9,509 nt of DNA from Jatrophihabitans sp. GTDB taxonomy: Bacteria; Actinomycetota; Actinomycetes; Mycobacteriales; Jatrophihabitantaceae. The first letter of the stretch is position 1; each line of letters begins with the position of its first letter. Below are positions 7,299 to 9,509 of the stretch, piece by piece. The DNA lies in the NCBI GenBank assembly GCA_025966255.1, contig JAOPVG010000090.1:1-9509 (forward strand), read 5' to 3'. Under the pieces are notes generated by a model that was not told the DNA's origin, made no database searches, and saw only the letters and a program-made list of their open reading frames with translations. Position numbers and translations under genes: made by a program.

Positions 7299-7304
7299 AA
7301 GGAG
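7299..7304 (+). promoter_or_regulatory. Ribosome binding site without a canonical start codon at the expected position
   Basis: AAGGAG (7299-7304) is a strong Shine-Dalgarno sequence. The in-frame codon at optimal spacing (7310, five bases on) is ATC, and a second ATC follows at 7316. No ATG, GTG or TTG occurs in this frame before the GTG at 7358. The site therefore argues that the M14 gene starts at or near 7310, with a non-standard or altered start codon. Confidence 0.5.
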
Positions 7305-7357
7305 CTGACATCAACATCGAAGAGCTGGACATCGAGCTGCCCGAGACGACGCTGACC

Positions 7358-8227
7358 GTGCAGTACGTGACGGTCAAGGGTCACCGACCGGGACCACACC
7401 TCACCGTCATCGCCGGCGTGCACGGCACCGAGTACACCTCGATCGCCGCCGCCCGGGAGTTCGCCCGGTCCTTGGACGCCGCCACGGTGCAGGGCACGAT
7501 CACAGTGGCGCCGTTGGTCAATCCAGCCGCGTTCTGGGCGCGCTCGCCGTTCGTCGTGCCCTTGGACGGCAACAACCTCAACCGGAGCTTCCCGGGAAAT
7601 CCGGACGGCCCGCCCACCGAGGTGCTGGCGCACCACCTGACGGCGACGTTCATCGAGCCGACCGACTATCTCCTCGACCTGCATGCCGGCGACCTGCCTG
7701 AGGCGCTCGAGCCGTTCGCCCTCTACGACGAGTCTGCGGTTGAAGCGCAAGCCCGCGCGATGGCCATCGCCTACGGTCTCGGTCACGTGGTGCGGCAAAC
7801 CCGAGCAGCCCGCACCGTGGGCGGCAGCACCTCGGCCGTCGCGGCCGATCTCGGCAAGCCCGCAATCACCGCCGAGTCCGGACAGAACGGCATTCTCGAC
7901 CGAGCCGCCGTCGACCAGCACCTCGCCGGGCTGGCCGGTGTCTGCGCGCATCTCGGCCTCTTACCCGGGGCGGCGACCACCGCCGTTCAGCCACGGGAGC
8001 ACGAGGGTTGGCACTGGCTGCGCACGCCCGTGGCCGGTTGGTGGGAACCCACAGTGTCGGTCGGGCAACCGGTCGCCGCAGGGGAGCTGATCGGCGTGGT
8101 CGGCGATGTTCTCGGAGACGCACGCCACGAGGTGCATGCGCCGGAGGACGGAGTGCCGCTGTTCATCACCAGCAGCCCCGCAGTCGGGGCCGACGGATTG
8201 CTCATAGGGATTGCTCGCGGGCTCTAA
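7358..8227 (+). CDS. Succinylglutamate desuccinylase/aspartoacylase family (M14-like) zinc deacylase
   Basis: From the GTG at 7358 this is a 289-residue member of the M14-type aspartoacylase/succinylglutamate desuccinylase family, cytoplasmic zinc enzymes that remove acyl groups from N-acyl amino acids or related amines. The HxxE zinc motif is GVHGTE (H22, E25). The substrate-binding block LDGNNLNRSFPG (69-80) contains R76. The third zinc ligand is H109 in LDLHAG, and E173 in TAESG is the likely catalytic base. Residues about 215-289 form the usual C-terminal beta-rich domain. The frame is open back to 7286, and 16 further residues from 7310 (INIEELDIELPETTLTV) look like a genuine first strand. 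The true protein is therefore probably longer, about 305 residues, starting at ATC 7310 behind a strong AAGGAG. It follows the GntR gene closely and is probably co-transcribed with it. Substrate unknown; related DoeB acts in ectoine breakdown, but the other doe genes are absent here. Confidence 0.88.
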   Translation: MQYVTVKGHRPGPHLTVIAGVHGTEYTSIAAAREFARSLDAATVQGTITVAPLVNPAAFWARSPFVVPLDGNNLNRSFPGNPDGPPTEVLAHHLTATFIEPTDYLLDLHAGDLPEALEPFALYDESAVEAQARAMAIAYGLGHVVRQTRAARTVGGSTSAVAADLGKPAITAESGQNGILDRAAVDQHLAGLAGVCAHLGLLPGAATTAVQPREHEGWHWLRTPVAGWWEPTVSVGQPVAAGELIGVVGDVLGDARHEVHAPEDGVPLFITSSPAVGADGLLIGIARGL

Positions 8228-8241
8228 GGAGCGCGTGACAC

Positions 8242-8255
8242 ACTGTATACAAAAG
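8242..8255 (+). promoter_or_regulatory. Putative GntR operator upstream of the creatininase gene (site 2)
   Basis: ACTGTATACAAAAG contains the perfect 8-base palindrome TGTATACA (8244-8251), the type of core recognised by many FCD-type GntR regulators. It lies in the 79-base gap between the M14 stop and the creatininase start, 51 bases before the GTG. TATACA (8246-8251) could also serve as a -10 box. It matches site 1 at 10 of 14 positions and site 3 at 11 of 14. This suggests that creatininase-SDR2 has its own regulated promoter. Confidence 0.5.
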
Positions 8256-8294
8256 CCGTAGTCCGCTCGTCGCGAGTCGGCGGCGGCGCCCAGA

Positions 8295-8300
8295 AGGAGG
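8295..8300 (+). promoter_or_regulatory. Ribosome binding site of the creatininase-family gene
   Basis: A perfect AGGAGG ends six bases before the GTG at 8307 and fixes this GTG as the start. No ATG occurs in a better position. Confidence 0.75.
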
Positions 8301-8306
8301 CAGCGC

Positions 8307-9020
8307 GTGCGGTTGTGGGAGACCAACTGGCGACAGATCGAGGAGTATCTCGAGACCGACGACCGGGTCGTGCTGCCGATCGGGTCCACCGAGCAGCACG
8401 GTTACCTCTCACTCGGTACGGACGCGATCCTGGCCGAACGGGTCGCCGTCGAAGCGGCTGAGCCGCTTGGCGTTCCGGTGCTGCCCGTGTTGCCGATCGG
8501 CATGGCGCCGTACTTCAGCGCCTTTCCGGGCAGCCTCACACTTCGCATGTCGACCTACGTGGCCGTGATGCGCGATCTACTGGACACGCTGGCCGACCAG
8601 GGCTTCCGCCGCATCGCCATCGTCAACGGCCACGGTGGCAACGCGCCGGTTACGGGGCTGGTGCGGGAATGGGTCGCGGCGCCGCGCGAGCCGCGCGTCC
8701 AGGTCGTCTTCACCAGCTGGTACGCGGCGCCGAGAGTGGCCGCGCTCGCGGAGTCGTACGAGGCCGATCCCACTCACGGCGGCTGGTTCGAGAACTTCCC
8801 CTGGACCAGGGTGCCCGGCGTGCAGCTGCCGGAGGGCGGGAAGCCGACGATCTCGCGGGACGTCGTGGCCCAGGCGAGTGCGGCTGACATCCGCGAGCTG
8901 ACCGAGGACGGCAGCTTCGGCGGTTCGTACGCGTTGCCGGACGACGTCATGACCGCCATCTGGGAGACCGGGGTCGCGGAGGTCCGCGATCTGATCGAGA
9001 ACGGCTGGGCCTTCAAGTGA
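8307..9020 (+). CDS. Creatininase family hydrolase
   Basis: The 237-residue protein matches the creatininase superfamily, metal-dependent hydrolases of cyclic amides and related bonds. Characterised members include creatinine amidohydrolase, the ArfB deformylase and the mycofactocin peptidase MftE. The first metal motif is GSTEQHGYLSLGTD (residues 26-39), with E29, H31 and D39 as predicted ligands. NGHGGN (107-112) supplies H109. A variant of the usual HAGExETS motif reads HGGWFEN (157-163), with E162 the likely remaining ligand. The E-to-D spacing is ten residues, against eleven in the common EQHGPHLPLxTD form. This EQHGYLSLxTD form marks a subgroup whose substrate I cannot name. Start GTG is supported by a perfect AGGAGG. 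Its TGA overlaps the GTG of the next SDR (GTGA), so the two are translationally coupled. True creatinine degradation is unlikely: no creatinase or sarcosine oxidase gene is present. Confidence 0.9.
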   Translation: MRLWETNWRQIEEYLETDDRVVLPIGSTEQHGYLSLGTDAILAERVAVEAAEPLGVPVLPVLPIGMAPYFSAFPGSLTLRMSTYVAVMRDLLDTLADQGFRRIAIVNGHGGNAPVTGLVREWVAAPREPRVQVVFTSWYAAPRVAALAESYEADPTHGGWFENFPWTRVPGVQLPEGGKPTISRDVVAQASAADIRELTEDGSFGGSYALPDDVMTAIWETGVAEVRDLIENGWAFK

Positions 9021-9509
9021 TCGGGGCTGGGCTGGTCGGCAAGACCGCGCTGGTGACCGGCACCGCGCATGGCATCGGCGCGGCCATCGCCGCCGTCCTG
9101 GCCGAGGAGGGCGCCACCGTCTTCGGGGTCGATCGCGATGACGTCGACGTCTCGAACTCCGCGGCCGTCCGCGAGTACGTCGCCGGCGTGCCGCCGGTCG
9201 ACGTGCTGGTGAACAACGCCGGCGGGGTCGTCGGGCAGACGCACCAACCGATCGACGAGGTGACCGACGAGGCGTGGCAGGCGGTCGTCGCGGCCAACCT
9301 GACGTCGACCTTCGTGTGCACCCGGGCGGTCGCCTCGCAGATGAAGGCGGCCGGATGGGGGCGGATCGTCAACATCTCCTCGGGCGCCGGGCGCAGCGTC
9401 AGCCTCACCGGCATCCAGGCCTATGCCGCGGCCAAGGCCGGCCAGATCGGCTTCACCCGGCAGATGGCCCATGAGCTCGGCCCGCACGGGATCACGGTGA
9501 ACTGCATCG
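9017..9509 (+). CDS. SDR family oxidoreductase (SDR2), 3' end outside the window
   Basis: The first 164 residues of a classical short-chain dehydrogenase/reductase; the frame is open to the right edge. TGTAHGIG (residues 14-21) is the dinucleotide-binding motif. D39 at the end of strand 2 points to NAD(H). NNAGG follows, then NISSG with the catalytic serine and YAAAK with the catalytic Tyr and Lys. The segment from D39 to the next DVDVS strand is unusually short: the helix and strand normally between strands 2 and 3 are largely missing, as in EntA-like SDRs. The GTG start overlaps the creatininase stop by four bases (GTGA), which indicates one operon and probably one pathway. No strong Shine-Dalgarno sequence is visible, as expected for coupled translation. 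It differs clearly from SDR1, so the two are unlikely to be a recent duplication. Confidence 0.9.
   Translation, partial: MIGAGLVGKTALVTGTAHGIGAAIAAVLAEEGATVFGVDRDDVDVSNSAAVREYVAGVPPVDVLVNNAGGVVGQTHQPIDEVTDEAWQAVVAANLTSTFVCTRAVASQMKAAGWGRIVNISSGAGRSVSLTGIQAYAAAKAGQIGFTRQMAHELGPHGITVNCI

Noticed and set aside
7310..8227. Ectoine-degradation DoeB assignment for the M14 protein
   Set aside because: The family matches, but no DoeA/EutD, DoeC or DoeD partner is visible and the regulator is of the FCD type, so a specific name is not supported.
8307..9020. Creatinine degradation locus
   Set aside because: The family motifs are variant, and no creatinase, sarcosine oxidase or hydantoinase gene is in the window.

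Overview
The window reads as a GC-rich actinomycete chromosome (Actinomycetota). Codons are strongly G/C-biased in third position, GTG starts occur, one TAnnnT-type -10 sits directly in front of an ATG, and the protein families are typical of the group. Placement below phylum is not possible from this sequence. No rRNA, tRNA, CRISPR array, insertion sequence or attachment site was seen, and no stretch over 300 bases lacks a gene.

Layout. (1) The left edge cuts into a polytopic membrane protein with a large exposed C-terminal domain of unknown function. (2) A DHA2-type (EmrB/QacA-like) drug efflux transporter follows, from a possibly leaderless promoter. Its stop codon abuts the start of a cytidylate-kinase-like protein, so the two form a tight pair. 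(3) From about 3860 to the right edge lies what looks like a small catabolic locus: an SDR oxidoreductase (+), a convergent DUF885 HExxxxH peptidase-like hydrolase (-), then on the + strand a GntR/FCD regulator, an M14-type deacylase (aspartoacylase/succinylglutamate desuccinylase family), a creatininase-family hydrolase, and a second SDR that runs off the right edge.

Regulation. Three short related palindromic elements (3863-3876, 6536-6549, 8242-8255) share a core close to ACtGtAtaCAAtaG. They lie upstream of SDR1, of the GntR-M14 pair, and of the creatininase-SDR2 pair. This is what is expected if the local GntR protein controls its own gene and its neighbours. The DUF885 gene is divergent from the GntR gene and shares the intergenic region holding one of these sites.

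How the genes may work together (inference): two NAD(P)-dependent SDRs would oxidise alcohol or carbonyl groups. The M14 deacylase, the creatininase-type hydrolase and possibly the DUF885 protein would cleave amide or related bonds. Together they suggest breakdown of a small N-acyl, cyclic-amide or cyclic polyol-type compound under GntR control. The substrate cannot be named from the sequence.
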